Assembly (NCBI GenBank): GCA_016712465.1 | Contig: JADJQZ010000005.1 | Span: forward strand, 1 to 32,408 | DNA: 32,408 nucleotides | Direction of reading: 5' to 3' | DNA from: Candidatus Obscuribacter sp. | Lineage (GTDB): Bacteria; Cyanobacteriota; Vampirovibrionia; Obscuribacterales; Obscuribacteraceae | Shown here: positions 7,596 through 15,581 of the stretch, in pieces | How the letters are laid out: every line of letters starts with the position of its first letter | How positions within the stretch are numbered: position 1 is the first letter of the stretch | Position numbers and translations under genes: made by a program | The notes under the pieces: generated by a model | The model's input: only the letters and a program-made list of their open reading frames with translations | The model's database searches: none | What the model was told of the DNA's origin: nothing

Positions 7596-10567
7596 ATGCA
7601 CGAAACAGCCTATCCACGGCTGAAGAGTTCCATTTCTAAGAAGGAACTCGAACGATACTACACCCCGACTGAGGCTGAATTAGCCATGGCCTTGGGATCG
7701 CCCTCTGGTAACACCGGCCGCCTGTCTTTTCTCGTTCTGCTTAAGACGTTTCAGCGCCTGGGTTATTTTGAGATGGTATCGGACGTGCCCGAGCGGATCG
7801 TTGCACACCTGGCACGTCAACTAAATCTGAGAAAGTCGCCCAGCCTGGCTGAATATGATGACTCAGGCACCCGGCGCCGGCACGTTGCTTCTATCCGGGA
7901 ATTCCTTCAAGTAAAGGCTTTGATGAAACTGCGCGTAAAGCTTTGCTGGATGCTACCAGGGAAGCAGCGCTTACAAAGGAGGACCTTGCCGATATCATAA
8001 ATGTCGGCATTGAAGAACTGGTGCGCCTGCGCTTTGAGCTGCCGGCATTTAGCACCATTCATAGAACTGCTCAGTATGCCAAGACACAGGTCAATAAGCA
8101 AATCTATGGCCAAGTCACTGCTGAACTGGGAAGCCGGGGCCGTGAACTTATCAATGCTCTCCTAAAGGTTCATCCTGGAAAGATTCGATCAGAGTGGGAT
8201 TCTCTGAAGAATGAGCCTGGAAAGCCAACGGTAAAGAATATTGGTAAATTGGTAAATCAGCTTGAGTGGCTCAAAAAGTGGTACTTGGATTTAACGCCCT
8301 GGGCAATCTGCCCGATGTAAAGCTTCGTCATTTTGCCGCAGAGGCAAAGAGCCTTGATACAGCGCGCATGCAGGAGTTAGAGGAGACAAAACGCTTTACC
8401 CTGGCAAGTGCTTTATTGAAGATGCTGGTGTCACGGCGGCTGGACGATCTCGCGGAAGTTCTGATTCGACGGATTCAAAAGATCCACACCAAGGGCAAAG
8501 AAGCTCTGGCTGAGCATAGAGCCAAGCATCAAGCCGAGACAGATGCTCTTATCGGAAAGCTACACAATATCCTCGTTGCTTTGCGAGACTCTGACGGATC
8601 GCGTGCGCGCCAGCGCTTAGAGGCTGTCGAAAACGCGCCGGCGCAGACACTGAAGAATCAATCCAGCGTTGTGAAGCACACGAAGCTTTCGCAGGCGACA
8701 ACTATGCACCGTTTCTATGGCGTTTCCACAAAGGTCACAGAACGGTGCTATTCAGGCTTCTTGATAATATCGAGCTGAAATCAACATCATCAGACAAATC
8801 GACTGAGGCTGCCATTCAGTTCATTCTTGAACACCGCTCCAGCAAAGCAGATCGACTCAGCGCAGAGGGACTTGATCTCTTGGGTGTCTGGCAAGTGGTG
8901 GCGGGTACTGTCAGAAAGGCAGAAAGAGAAGAATGATGGAACTGTCGACCGGCGCCACTTTGAAGTGTGCGTCTTCTCTCAGATCATGCACGAGCTGAAG
9001 AGCGGCGATCTTTGTATTCCTGGCAGTGACCAATATTCCGATTACGCCGAGCAGCTCGTTTCCTGGAGTGAGTACAACAAAACAATTGGGCAGTATTGCG
9101 AACAGGCGGGCTTGTCACCAGACAGCGGTCAATTTATTACCGCTCTAAAGCACCAGCTGGCAAGCATCGCCGAAGCCGTGGATAAGGATTTCCCAGAGAA
9201 TTCGTCATTGCGGATTGAGAACGGCGAGCCCATATTAACGAAGGGGACTAAGAAACAAGAGTCTCCGCAGCTCGCGAAACTAGAGCAATTGATCAGCGAG
9301 AAGTTAGAACATGTCAGTATTCTCGATGTGCTGGCAGACAGTGAATACTGGTTGAATTGGACCAGGCTCCTTGGTCCATTGTCTGGCCATGATGCAAAGT
9401 TAGAGAATCCCAAGCCTCGTTATGTAGCAACTGTTTTTGCCTACGGCTGTGGGTTGGGACCATCCCAAACAGCCCGGTCGCTGAAGATAATAGACCGTCG
9501 GCAGATAGCCTGGATAAATCAGCGTCACGTGACAGAGGAGATGCTCGACAGGATAATCACGGAAATCATCAATAAGTACAATAAATTTGCGTTGCCAAAA
9601 ATATGGGGCTCAGGGAAAAGCGCCTCTGCCGATGGCACGAAGTGGGACCTGTATGAGCAAAACCTCCTTTCCGAATATCACATCCGCTATGGCGGCTACG
9701 GCGGCTTAGGCTATTACCACGTTTCGGACACCTACATTGCTCTCTTCAGCCACTTTATCCCCTGCGGAGTTTGGGAAGCGGTCTACATTCTGGATGGGTT
9801 GCTCAAAAATGAATCAGATATTCAACCCGACACACTGCACGCCGATACGCAAGGACAGAGCACCCCTGTCTTTGGACTGGCTATTTGCTTGGCATAAACC
9901 TGATGCCGCGGATTCGCAATTGGAAAGACCTCAAGTTATTCAGACCCAGCAAAGACACTAAGTATGAGCATATTGATGAGCTTTTCACAGACACCATTGA
10001 TTGGGCTTTGATCGAAAACCTCCTGCCAGACCTGCTTAGGATTGTGCTTTCGATCAAAGCTGGGCGAGTCAGTGCGTCAACCATTCTTCGGAGACTGGGC
10101 ACTTATAGCCGCAAGAACAAGCTTTATTCGGCCTTTGCCGAGCTTGGGCCGGGCAACAAGAACCATATTCTTACTGAAGTACATCTCTGATACTGAGCTG
10201 CGATCCACGATTACCGCCGCAACAAACAAGAGTGAGCAATTCAATGATTTCATAAAATGGATCAGATTTGGCGCTGACGGAGTGATTCAAGAAAACGATC
10301 GGGATGAACAGCGGAAGCTCATCAAGTACAACCACTTGGTGGCAAACTGCTTGATTCTCCACAACGTGTGCACTCTGACCCGCTTGCTGAGCCAGCTAGC
10401 GACGGAAGGACATAAGTTTGACGAAGCGACCATTGGGCCAGATCAGCCCATACATCCGCGAACACATCAATCGGTTTGGCGATTACGTGCTCAATATGGA
10501 TCGCGGACAACCATTTCCAACCTACGAGCTTGGCTTAAAGAACAAAAAGTTCGCTAATGCTGGCTAA
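7596..10567 (+). CDS. tnpA: Tn3-family DDE transposase TnpA, ~990 residues, frame-disrupted
   Basis: The composite product has the family's usual length. An N-terminal DUF4158-like DNA-binding region (ELERYYTPTEAELAMALG and following) is followed by the central region and a C-terminal DDE_Tnp_Tn3 domain. The catalytic triad is visible: D~679 in SASADGTKWD, D~750 in LHADTQGQS and E~879 in TNKSEQFNDF, close to the spacing known for Tn3 itself. The C-terminus SPYIREHINRFGDY is also typical. Frame breaks here: a T lost at ~7917, A-run at ~8272, GGCC at ~8634, CT repeat at ~8878, GGCC-derived at ~10147 and ~10436. One break at ~9883 (GGCTATT where GGCCTATT would continue FGLAYLLGINL) is shared by both copies. 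The end is taken from the second copy's frame, ...KNKKFANAG. ATG at 7596 is favoured over an upstream TTG at 7542 inside the res region. Confidence 0.92.
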
Positions 10568-10596
10568 TTGCCAGGTTTGCTGGCTTCCCAAGAGCG

Positions 10597-10633
10597 AAAT
10601 GGCCCATTTTTACGCGAATCGTTGCCATACCTC
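10597..10633 (-). repeat. Right terminal inverted repeat of the Tn3-family element
   Basis: Inverse of 6772-6808 with three mismatches at positions 5-7. It begins 29 bases after the tnpA stop and ends at CCTC. The in-frame TTG at 10622 inside it is the nearest upstream start available to the interrupted membrane-protein gene. Confidence 0.9.
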
Positions 10634-10638
10634 ATTTT
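10634..10638. repeat. Target-site duplication ATTTT, right
   Basis: Identical to 6767-6771 and placed exactly at the end of the right inverted repeat. The same arrangement is present in the second copy (23125-23129 and 26873-26877). Confidence 0.85.
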
Positions 10639-11337
10639 GGCTTCTTTGTTAGCGCTGTCGCCCCAAAATAGTCCAGCTCCTGCTGTTGAAGATAATGATC
10701 AAGAAAAGCTCAAACAGCACTATCAGACCTATCTTGAATTTAGAAATAAGCAGGAGAAGCTGCGGTCCGACTCTAGAGCTGAAATAGACAAGACTATGAT
10801 GACCTTGAGCGGTCAGGCAATTGTTATTACGGTAGCTCTTTGTCCGTTGTTAAAAGGACACCCAGGCCCTTATCTATATTGGGCATGGGGTTGTTTTGTC
10901 TCGGTAATACTAATAACACTTCTTTCGATGGCCATATCTGAGCTACTAGCTGACTACAATATTGAAGTCATAGACAGAGCGTTGGAAGCTGCAAAGGAAG
11001 CAAAACCAGTTCCAGATGAATTGCCCTTTTACCCAGAAATTGAGAAGGAGAAGTCTAAGCTTAAGAAATTTCTTTTGCAGCGCCAAGCGCCAATAATTTT
11101 ATCCTAAATCTTGTTCAATTTGCTTGCTTCGTAGTAGCTTTGATATTAGTCATCACATGGGGAGCACAAACAACACCTATGGCATCAGAAAGCGAACAGG
11201 CTAAGGAAATTGTGAACTATGGGCAGAAGCCTTCCACGCTTCCAAAGCCATTGCCTACTCCTTTACCACAGCAAAGCCAAACTACTAATTCAAGTTCTTC
11301 TAGTAATACTCAGCCTGCCTCGGATAAGAAGCGATGA
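10634..11337 (+). CDS. Membrane protein of unknown function, 5' end displaced by the transposon
   Basis: Composite of both copies: this one has lost one T near 11096, which ends it early at 11107; the second is broken near 27105. The protein of ~234 residues has a short hydrophobic N-terminus (ILASLLALS), a charged helical domain (QEKLKQHYQTYLEFRNKQEK), two adjacent hydrophobic segments (GQAIVITVALCPLL and YWAWGCFVSVILITLLSMAI), an acidic linker, a third segment (IIFILNLVQFACFVVALILV) and a Pro/Ser/Thr-rich tail. The reading frame is open back through the transposon's inverted repeat to 10568, so expression might now start from TTG 10622 or from transposon-borne signals. The native start was probably TTG 6752. 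I do not recognise a family. The stop overlaps the next ATG by four bases (ATGA). Confidence 0.65.
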
Positions 11338-11481
11338 TGAAATGTTCAAGTAACTCTCAAGACAAGAAACAAATAGATAAACCTCAAACAGTCCAAACTG
11401 AGGAAAGGGGACAAAAACCTCCGACACCTCGAAAACCTCCGAAACAACCTACCCCCTACAAAGCCCTCTCAAGGGAAATAG
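11334..11481 (+). CDS. 48-residue proline-rich peptide coupled to the membrane protein
   Basis: Starts at the ATGA overlap with the membrane-protein stop, implying translational coupling. In the second copy (27573-27719) it reads as a clean 48-residue peptide, basic and rich in Lys, Gln and Pro (KPPTPPKPPKQPTPTKPSQGK). This copy has one extra C near 11453 that would extend it to 137 residues through clearly non-coding DNA, so the short form is preferred. A small cytosolic or membrane-apposed linker-like peptide is possible; function is unknown. Confidence 0.45.
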
Positions 11482-11734
11482 TTGCTTTATCAGCCTCTGT
11501 GCTGGCGGGATGGCCGGGAGTGGGTGCCCCAAATATAAGCTGGCATATAAATGACAACCGGGGGCGGTGGCGCCTGCCAAGACCGCCGAATAAAGAAAAT
11601 GCCGGAAAGCCCCGCCAGCTGACCCTCAACACCCCTCATTATCCATTGAATATACATAACATATCTTATCGGACGTGTTTAGATGTGTTGTTGGGAGTGG
11701 GGGTGGTTTTTTGGAGGGGTTGGGGCGTGAAAGC
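11482..11734. other. ~250 bp intergenic region with GC-rich and G/T-rich tracts
   Basis: No gene is seen. It holds a GC-rich part (ACCGGGGGCGGTGGCGCC around 11559) and a G/T-rich stretch just before the promoter at 11735 (GTTGTTGGGAGTGGGGGTGG and onward, about 11686-11728). The G-rich tract sits 10-50 bases upstream of the -35 and might form non-B structure or an upstream element; that is inference. Confidence 0.5.
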
Positions 11735-11763
11735 TAGACAGAGTTAATATCTCGCTCTATACT
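11735..11763 (+). promoter_or_regulatory. Strong sigma70-type promoter set for a leaderless mRNA
   Basis: TAGACA (11735-11740), 17-base spacer, TATACT (11758-11763): five of six matches in the -35 and five of six in the -10 at ideal spacing. The ATG lies at 11771, so transcription starting 7 bases past the -10 would begin at or one base before the start codon. The sequence before ATG (CTTCCTCCC) is the opposite of a Shine-Dalgarno. It is identical in the second copy (27972-28000). Confidence 0.7.
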
Positions 11764-11770
11764 TCCTCCC

Positions 11771-12555
11771 ATGAGTGATACCGCCCGTAGTTATCAGACT
11801 AATCAACCAGCCGATAATCATGGTTGGGACGACTTCTTTGCTGCCGAGTCCGGGCATGTACTAAGCAGTCCGGGCTCTCAGCCCGGGCTAGACAACTCTT
11901 GTCCGGACTCGTGGATGACACTTACAGAAGCCGCCGCATCTTTTTCTGTCAATGAAAAACTCTTCGCAGATGGATTAAACAAGGGAGAGTTAATGCTCTC
12001 AAAATTTCAGGACCGCGCGGTCCTGAGTGGAGGGTTGAGCCTGGACATCCTCATGCACAAGTAAGCCAGTTCGTGTCCGGGCTGGACATGCCTTGCCCGG
12101 GCATGTCCAGCCCGCTTTCTCAATTTGAGGACCTCTCAATATATCCAAGGTTCCAGTCAGAACAAGCTTCCGATAGCCAAAGTTGCCTTGAGCCCGGGCT
12201 GGACACCGTGAGTCCGGACATCAGCCTCGCCTGTTCGCAAATAGCTGATGTCTCTCATCAATCCGAAACAGAAGCAATTTTGGAGCTTGATGAACCGACC
12301 CAGAACATTATTTCGAACCTTCCTCATAGCCTATCTTCTCTTTCAGAAGAGCTTGTCGAAATGAAAACAAGACTCTCTATTTTCGAGAATGAAAATCGTG
12401 AGCTGAAAGCTCAATTGCAAGGCGCCACTTATCGTAATGGCTTCCTGGAAGCTAAGTTGGAAGACAAGGAAAACCAAATACTCTTGCTAACCGATAGCCA
12501 AAGTAAACAAGGTTGGTGGGCTCGGTTTTCTAGTTGGTTTTTTCGCTCGCGGTAG
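11771..12555 (+). CDS. MerR/excisionase-type HTH protein with C-terminal coiled coil
   Basis: About 261 residues. Residues 49-91 (SWMTLTEAAASFSVNEKTLR, then RWIKQGRVNALKI and PEWRVEP) form a winged HTH of the MerR/Xis (HTH_17) type. A Ser/Pro-rich middle is followed by a coiled coil (~190-245: SEELVEMKTRLSIFENENRE, KAQLQ, AKLEDKENQILLL) and a tail with Trp and basic residues (WWARFSSWFFRSR) that could touch membrane. A DNA-binding head on a coiled coil suggests a plasmid maintenance or partition adaptor; this is inference. This copy lost one A at 11957, splitting it at 12064. The second copy has the A but a TAG in place of the Trp codon at 28773. The middle is built on repeated palindromic DNA, listed separately. 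Confidence 0.75.
12007..12026. repeat. Perfect 20-bp palindrome within the HTH/coiled-coil gene
   Basis: TCAGGACCGCGCGGTCCTGA is its own reverse complement, lies just after the HTH-coding part (GPRGPEW) and is identical in the second copy (28245-28264). It could be an autoregulatory operator or a replication or partition site. Confidence 0.6.
12078..12114. repeat. 15-bp perfect stem hairpin within the HTH/coiled-coil gene
   Basis: CGGGCTGGACATGCC (12078-12092) and GGCATGTCCAGCCCG (12100-12114) are perfect inverted arms around TTGCCCG. It is the strongest hairpin in the gene and is conserved exactly in the second copy (28316-28352). Candidate single-strand structure, for example a priming or initiation site; unproven. 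Confidence 0.6.
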
Positions 12556-12786
12556 TCTTTTTGACTCTGAGATCATATAATCGCAGGTGAGTATCTGCCA
12601 CCATATGCGGTGTGCGATATCAAAGACATGTGAGAGATATAAAGACTGCAAATTCACAGCGGTTCAGTGAACCAGCCCTACTAATGAAGAAGCCCCGACC
12701 GAGGTCGAGGCTATCCGCATTCTCAAATCAGGTTTTGCTTTGGTACGGCGATTTCCTGAAGCTGCTAGAAGAATAACGGATAGCTT
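12556..12786. other. 230 bp region upstream of rep
   Basis: No certain gene. It contains a short imperfect hairpin CCCCGACCGAGGTCGAGGCT (~12695) and an open plus-strand frame from ~12676 to ~12884 that reads protein-like (EAPTEVEAIRILKSGFALVR, RFPEAARRITDSF) but lacks a clear start. It may hold the rep promoter, copy-number control or a small regulatory gene. Confidence 0.4.
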
Positions 12787-14697
12787 TTGCTCGGTCAAGT
12801 TTGCTTTGCAAAAAAATGCAAGGAGAGAGAGACGAGCGAAGCGCAAGCCGTCCTGGAAAGCCCTATTGGGCTCGAGGAACGCGAGTTAGAGAGAAAAATA
12901 AAATCATCGGGATTGCCACTGATGGCAGTGTCGATAGATATCTGTGAGCTGTATCCGCTTAGAAATCCCTCCATTTGGAAACACCCTGGGCAAAGGCGGT
13001 GGATGAAGTGGAGCCATGACCTGGACGACCGCCAGATCCTTGGGGTCATGTCGGATGAGGGCCGAGGGCTCTTGCGTGGCTGTTATTGGGGTGAGGAAAC
13101 CCGGCACGGGGTTCTTGATGTTGATGCCGGTAGCAAGTACCACACCCCAGAAGGGCTGAAAGAGATAACGTCCGACTTTGCGGCCGTGGGCATCGCCCTG
13201 GTTCCGTACCAGAGTAGCGAATCAGGGGGATGGCACCTCTATTTTTATTTTGATAAGGCTGTACTAAGCAATGAAGTAGAAACAACGATAAAAGACTACT
13301 TAAGGCATCGTAGGTATGAGATCAAATCAGGAACCCTAGAAGTCTTTCCTTCCGGTAACGCCTTAAGGCTACCCCTACAGAAGGGCTTTGCTTGGCTTAC
13401 TCCGGACGGGAAAGTAAAAACCAGAAGAGAAGAGATAAGCCAAGGACAAGCAATAGCTAGCTTCTTGAGGGACCTGGAGGGTAGCCGGTCCAATTGGGAA
13501 GAAGTCAAAACACTGATAGGGTTGGAGATCTATGCCGCCGGCGTTGCCGGTGCCGGCGAAGACCATGAAGCCGAAGAAGGGCTAAACGAAGAGGGATTCA
13601 GCGGACTATTCAGACCAGGGCTGGATTGGGAGAAGTACCAAAGAGGCAAGCAATACTGGCAAATAGGGCTAACAGGAGCGAAGCAAAGGCATGATGCAAT
13701 TATTTGCCTGGGTCATTACCTCTGGTATGGAGATGAAGCGGCCGGGGTAAAAGGGATGCCAGGCCACCGAAACATAGAGAGGCGGAAGCAGCTAATAAAG
13801 GAGTGCCTGAAAGAGAAGCATAACGGGTACTCAGAGGACATAAACGCAGGAAGATGGAGTGAAGTAGATGCCGATATTGAAAGAGCGGCTTCTTGGAGCA
13901 AGCAGACCCCTCTAATACAAGAATACGAACCGTACCAGCTGACTGAGAGACTACTAAAAAGGCTCAAGTGGTTGCAGACGAAAACAGGCAAGTGGTTCAC
14001 GGTAGAAGAACTTGCCCAGGCAAACATAGACCGAAGTCTAAATGCTCGACAGAGGATAGCGATGGCTGTCGCGCAACTGGAAGCGGAAGGCTCAGAAATA
14101 GACATGTCGAAAGTAGCCAGAAGGGCTAAGGCTTGCCATAAGACCGTAGCCAAGAATAGAGATCTGCTTTGCAGCCCGGGAGGCGAATATATAGCGGGGG
14201 GGCTGGGGGGATTGTCTCTGCTTCTTGACTGCCTGGCTGGTTCTTTGGAGTCTGTTCCTTCTGCTTCTCTTGGTTCTGCTAATGAAGTTTCAGTTTTAGA
14301 TCCGGTGCCTTCAGAGCTGGGGTTATTTGATCTAGTGGTCAGTGGTTCGCAGGACTTCCCGGTAGACCCCCCCTTGCTCCATGCCTGGCAAGATAGCCTA
14401 CCAGAAAACCCCCAGAGTCAAGCTCAAGCCCTTCGGGTGCCTACGGCAAGCTTGACTCTAGGACCCTGGCTTTCTGGTATTCAGGCACTGCGGCCTGAGA
14501 CGGCGGGGGGGCTTTCTTTACTGCCTGGGGTTGGGCTTCTCGGTGGCTTCGATGTCGAACCCATAGAGGAGGGAGTACAGCTGGCTGCTGGTGATGACTC
14601 TCTTGGGTTTTCGCATCTGTTCAGTGGTCCTTCTCGCCATCGGCAAGGGAAGTCTTGTGCTACACGGTCAAGGGTGGTTGGAAGAGGTCCGCCGTAG
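12787..14697 (+). CDS. Plasmid replication protein with archaeo-eukaryotic primase-like (prim-pol) domain
   Basis: One open frame of 636 residues here; the second copy (29024-30928) is frameshifted. Residues ~50-215 resemble the AEP/prim-pol fold: LDVDAG with D111 and D113 (metal-binding DxD), SSESGGWHLYFYF with H150 (sxH motif), then LEVFPSGNALRLPL with R194. Residues ~250-460 are helical and include a likely winged-helix part (WFTVEELAQA to KACHKTVAKN). From ~465 onward the sequence is low-complexity and its true frame is uncertain because it follows long G runs (14186-14208) where the copies disagree. The start is also uncertain: TTG 12787 opens the frame, but ATG 12922 (MAVSIDICELYPL) fits the domain better. 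By family knowledge such proteins initiate and prime plasmid replication. No other initiator is present, supporting the role. Followed by kfrA. Confidence 0.72.
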   Translation: MLGQVCFAKKCKERETSEAQAVLESPIGLEERELERKIKSSGLPLMAVSIDICELYPLRNPSIWKHPGQRRWMKWSHDLDDRQILGVMSDEGRGLLRGCYWGEETRHGVLDVDAGSKYHTPEGLKEITSDFAAVGIALVPYQSSESGGWHLYFYFDKAVLSNEVETTIKDYLRHRRYEIKSGTLEVFPSGNALRLPLQKGFAWLTPDGKVKTRREEISQGQAIASFLRDLEGSRSNWEEVKTLIGLEIYAAGVAGAGEDHEAEEGLNEEGFSGLFRPGLDWEKYQRGKQYWQIGLTGAKQRHDAIICLGHYLWYGDEAAGVKGMPGHRNIERRKQLIKECLKEKHNGYSEDINAGRWSEVDADIERAASWSKQTPLIQEYEPYQLTERLLKRLKWLQTKTGKWFTVEELAQANIDRSLNARQRIAMAVAQLEAEGSEIDMSKVARRAKACHKTVAKNRDLLCSPGGEYIAGGLGGLSLLLDCLAGSLESVPSASLGSANEVSVLDPVPSELGLFDLVVSGSQDFPVDPPLLHAWQDSLPENPQSQAQALRVPTASLTLGPWLSGIQALRPETAGGLSLLPGVGLLGGFDVEPIEEGVQLAAGDDSLGFSHLFSGPSRHRQGKSCATRSRVVGRGPP

Positions 14698-14800
14698 CGT
14701 CTGGGCTGGTGGGAAAGTTCCGCCGAGGGCCAGAGCTGCAGGCGGATTCTGGATTGGTATCTGTGGGGTTTTGGGGCGGTGGAGGTAACGGGCGCGCGTG

Positions 14801-14830
14801 CGCGAAAGCTCCCAGAATGGGCTTTTCGCG
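14801..14830. terminator. Hairpin between rep and kfrA, possible rep terminator
   Basis: CGCGAAAGCTCCCA, loop GAA, TGGGCTTTTCGCG: a near-continuous stem with one bulge, starting about 100 bases after the rep stop. No long T run follows, so termination is plausible but not certain. It is degraded in the noisy second copy. Confidence 0.4.
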
Positions 14831-14846
14831 GGATAGTTCGCCACAA

Positions 14847-14881
14847 GGTAATAATGGTAATAATAAAGCAGTGGTAAAAAT
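14847..14881 (+). repeat. AT-rich GGTAATAAT direct repeats upstream of kfrA
   Basis: GGTAATAAT occurs twice back to back (14847-14864) and GGTAAAAAT once more (14873-14881), in an AT-rich pocket between GC-rich flanks and directly after a hairpin. Tandem repeats with an AT-rich tract beside a rep gene are a common origin layout. It may equally be the kfrA promoter or operator. Confidence 0.4.
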
Positions 14882-14938
14882 AAAAGGTGGATCTGTGCTA
14901 GGCTAACCCTGCAACACCGCACACTGGAGGGCTCACCC

Positions 14939-15553
14939 ATGGCACGTAGACGGGCAATTGAGGCTGATGAACTGTTTGAAACTGCCAACCGGCTAAAGGC
15001 TGAAGGCAAAGAGGTAACGGCCGTGGCCCTTCTTGATGCTCTCGGGGGCGGTAGCCTGCGCACTATCTACAAACTTATGGAAGCCTGGCAGCACTCCAGA
15101 CCGGCGGAGGTAAAAAACGAACCTACCGAAATACCACCGGCGGTAATGGCCGGCTTTGCCAATTCATGGAGGCTGGCCACACAGGAGGCCGGTCGAGAGG
15201 TGGCAGAAGTGAAAGAAAAGGCCAAAGAAGAAGTAGCGGCAGCCTTGCGGCAATTCCATGGAGCCCTGGAGGCAATCGGCAAGATGGAAGCAGAAAGCGA
15301 AGCCGACGCCCAGGAGATAGAAAGACTGACCGCCAAGCTTGCTGAAGTAGAAGCTGCTTGCCTCGAAGCCCAGAAAGAGGCTGTTGGTCATAAGGGGATG
15401 GTTGACCAGCTTCAGAAACTTGTGGAAAAACAAGAAAAAGAAGTCGAGCGCCTCCGGATTGAAGCTGCCAAGGCTTCTGAACTCAAGGGACGGTTAGAGA
15501 CCTTGCAGGCTCAGAATGATAAACTAATGGTTAGGCTGGATAAGACCAAGTAA
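14939..15553 (+). CDS. kfrA: KfrA-like plasmid DNA-binding coiled-coil protein
   Basis: A 204-residue protein. Residues 1-55 (AIEADELFETANRLKAEGKE, VTAVALLDALGGGSLRTIYK, LMEAW) match the KfrA N-terminal DNA-binding domain, including the GK-x-VT...LGGGS...TIYKLMEAW pattern. From ~75 to the end it is an almost uninterrupted alanine- and glutamate-rich coiled coil with heptads (EIERLTAKLAEVEAACLEAQ and on). In IncP plasmids KfrA binds an operator near its own promoter and forms filaments that aid stable inheritance. A good ribosome-binding site GGAGGG precedes ATG 14939. The perfect palindrome at 15582-15613 lies just downstream. The second copy (31163-31791) is unreadable from end noise, including the start codon. 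Confidence 0.82.
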   Translation: MARRRAIEADELFETANRLKAEGKEVTAVALLDALGGGSLRTIYKLMEAWQHSRPAEVKNEPTEIPPAVMAGFANSWRLATQEAGREVAEVKEKAKEEVAAALRQFHGALEAIGKMEAESEADAQEIERLTAKLAEVEAACLEAQKEAVGHKGMVDQLQKLVEKQEKEVERLRIEAAKASELKGRLETLQAQNDKLMVRLDKTK

Positions 15554-15581
15554 GTCCAACACAACTGCTTTAGGAAACTTT

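Larger units (their letters stand above)
6772..10633. mobile_element. Tn3-family transposon, 3862 bp, tnpR and tnpA only
   Basis: Bounded by 37-bp inverted repeats (6772-6808 and 10597-10633) and a 5-bp target duplication ATTTT. It contains a serine resolvase on the minus strand, a res-like region and a ~990-residue DDE transposase on the plus strand, the divergent arrangement of the Tn3 subgroup. No passenger genes are present, so it is a minimal cryptic unit. It interrupts the membrane-protein gene whose frame resumes at 10634. Transposase and resolvase both contain frame errors in each copy (see those entries), so activity cannot be judged from this consensus. Confidence 0.93.
11847..12210. 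repeat. Embedded CCCGGGCTGGACA / GTCCGGAC repeats inside the HTH/coiled-coil gene
   Basis: Variants of (T/C)CCGGGC(T/A) plus GGACA/GTCC recur: GAGTCCGGGCATG (11846), AGTCCGGGCTC (~11868), GCCCGGGCTAGACA (11881), GTCCGGACTC (11901), GTCCGGGCTGGACATG (12075), GCCCGGGCATGTCCAG (12095), GCCCGGGCTGGACACC (~12192) and GTCCGGACATC (~12211). They are translated as SGHVL, SPGSQPGLD, CPDS, SGLDMPCPGM, EPGLD and SPDI, so the linker of the protein is made of one repeated nucleotide word read in frame. Confidence 0.7.

Noticed and set aside
8255..8285. Programmed frameshifting at the A-run in tnpA
   Set aside because: The A-run has different lengths in the two copies (five and four) and the normal frame needs six. 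Homopolymer miscounting explains it, and Tn3 transposases are not known to use frameshifting.
11334..11747. 137-codon version of the proline-rich peptide
   Set aside because: It depends on an extra C in a C-run that is absent from the second copy, and it continues through G/T-rich non-coding DNA up to the promoter.
12676..12884. Protein-like open frame just upstream of rep
   Set aside because: It has no start codon with a ribosome-binding site and overlaps the rep 5' region, so it is noted under the intergenic region but not called as a gene.
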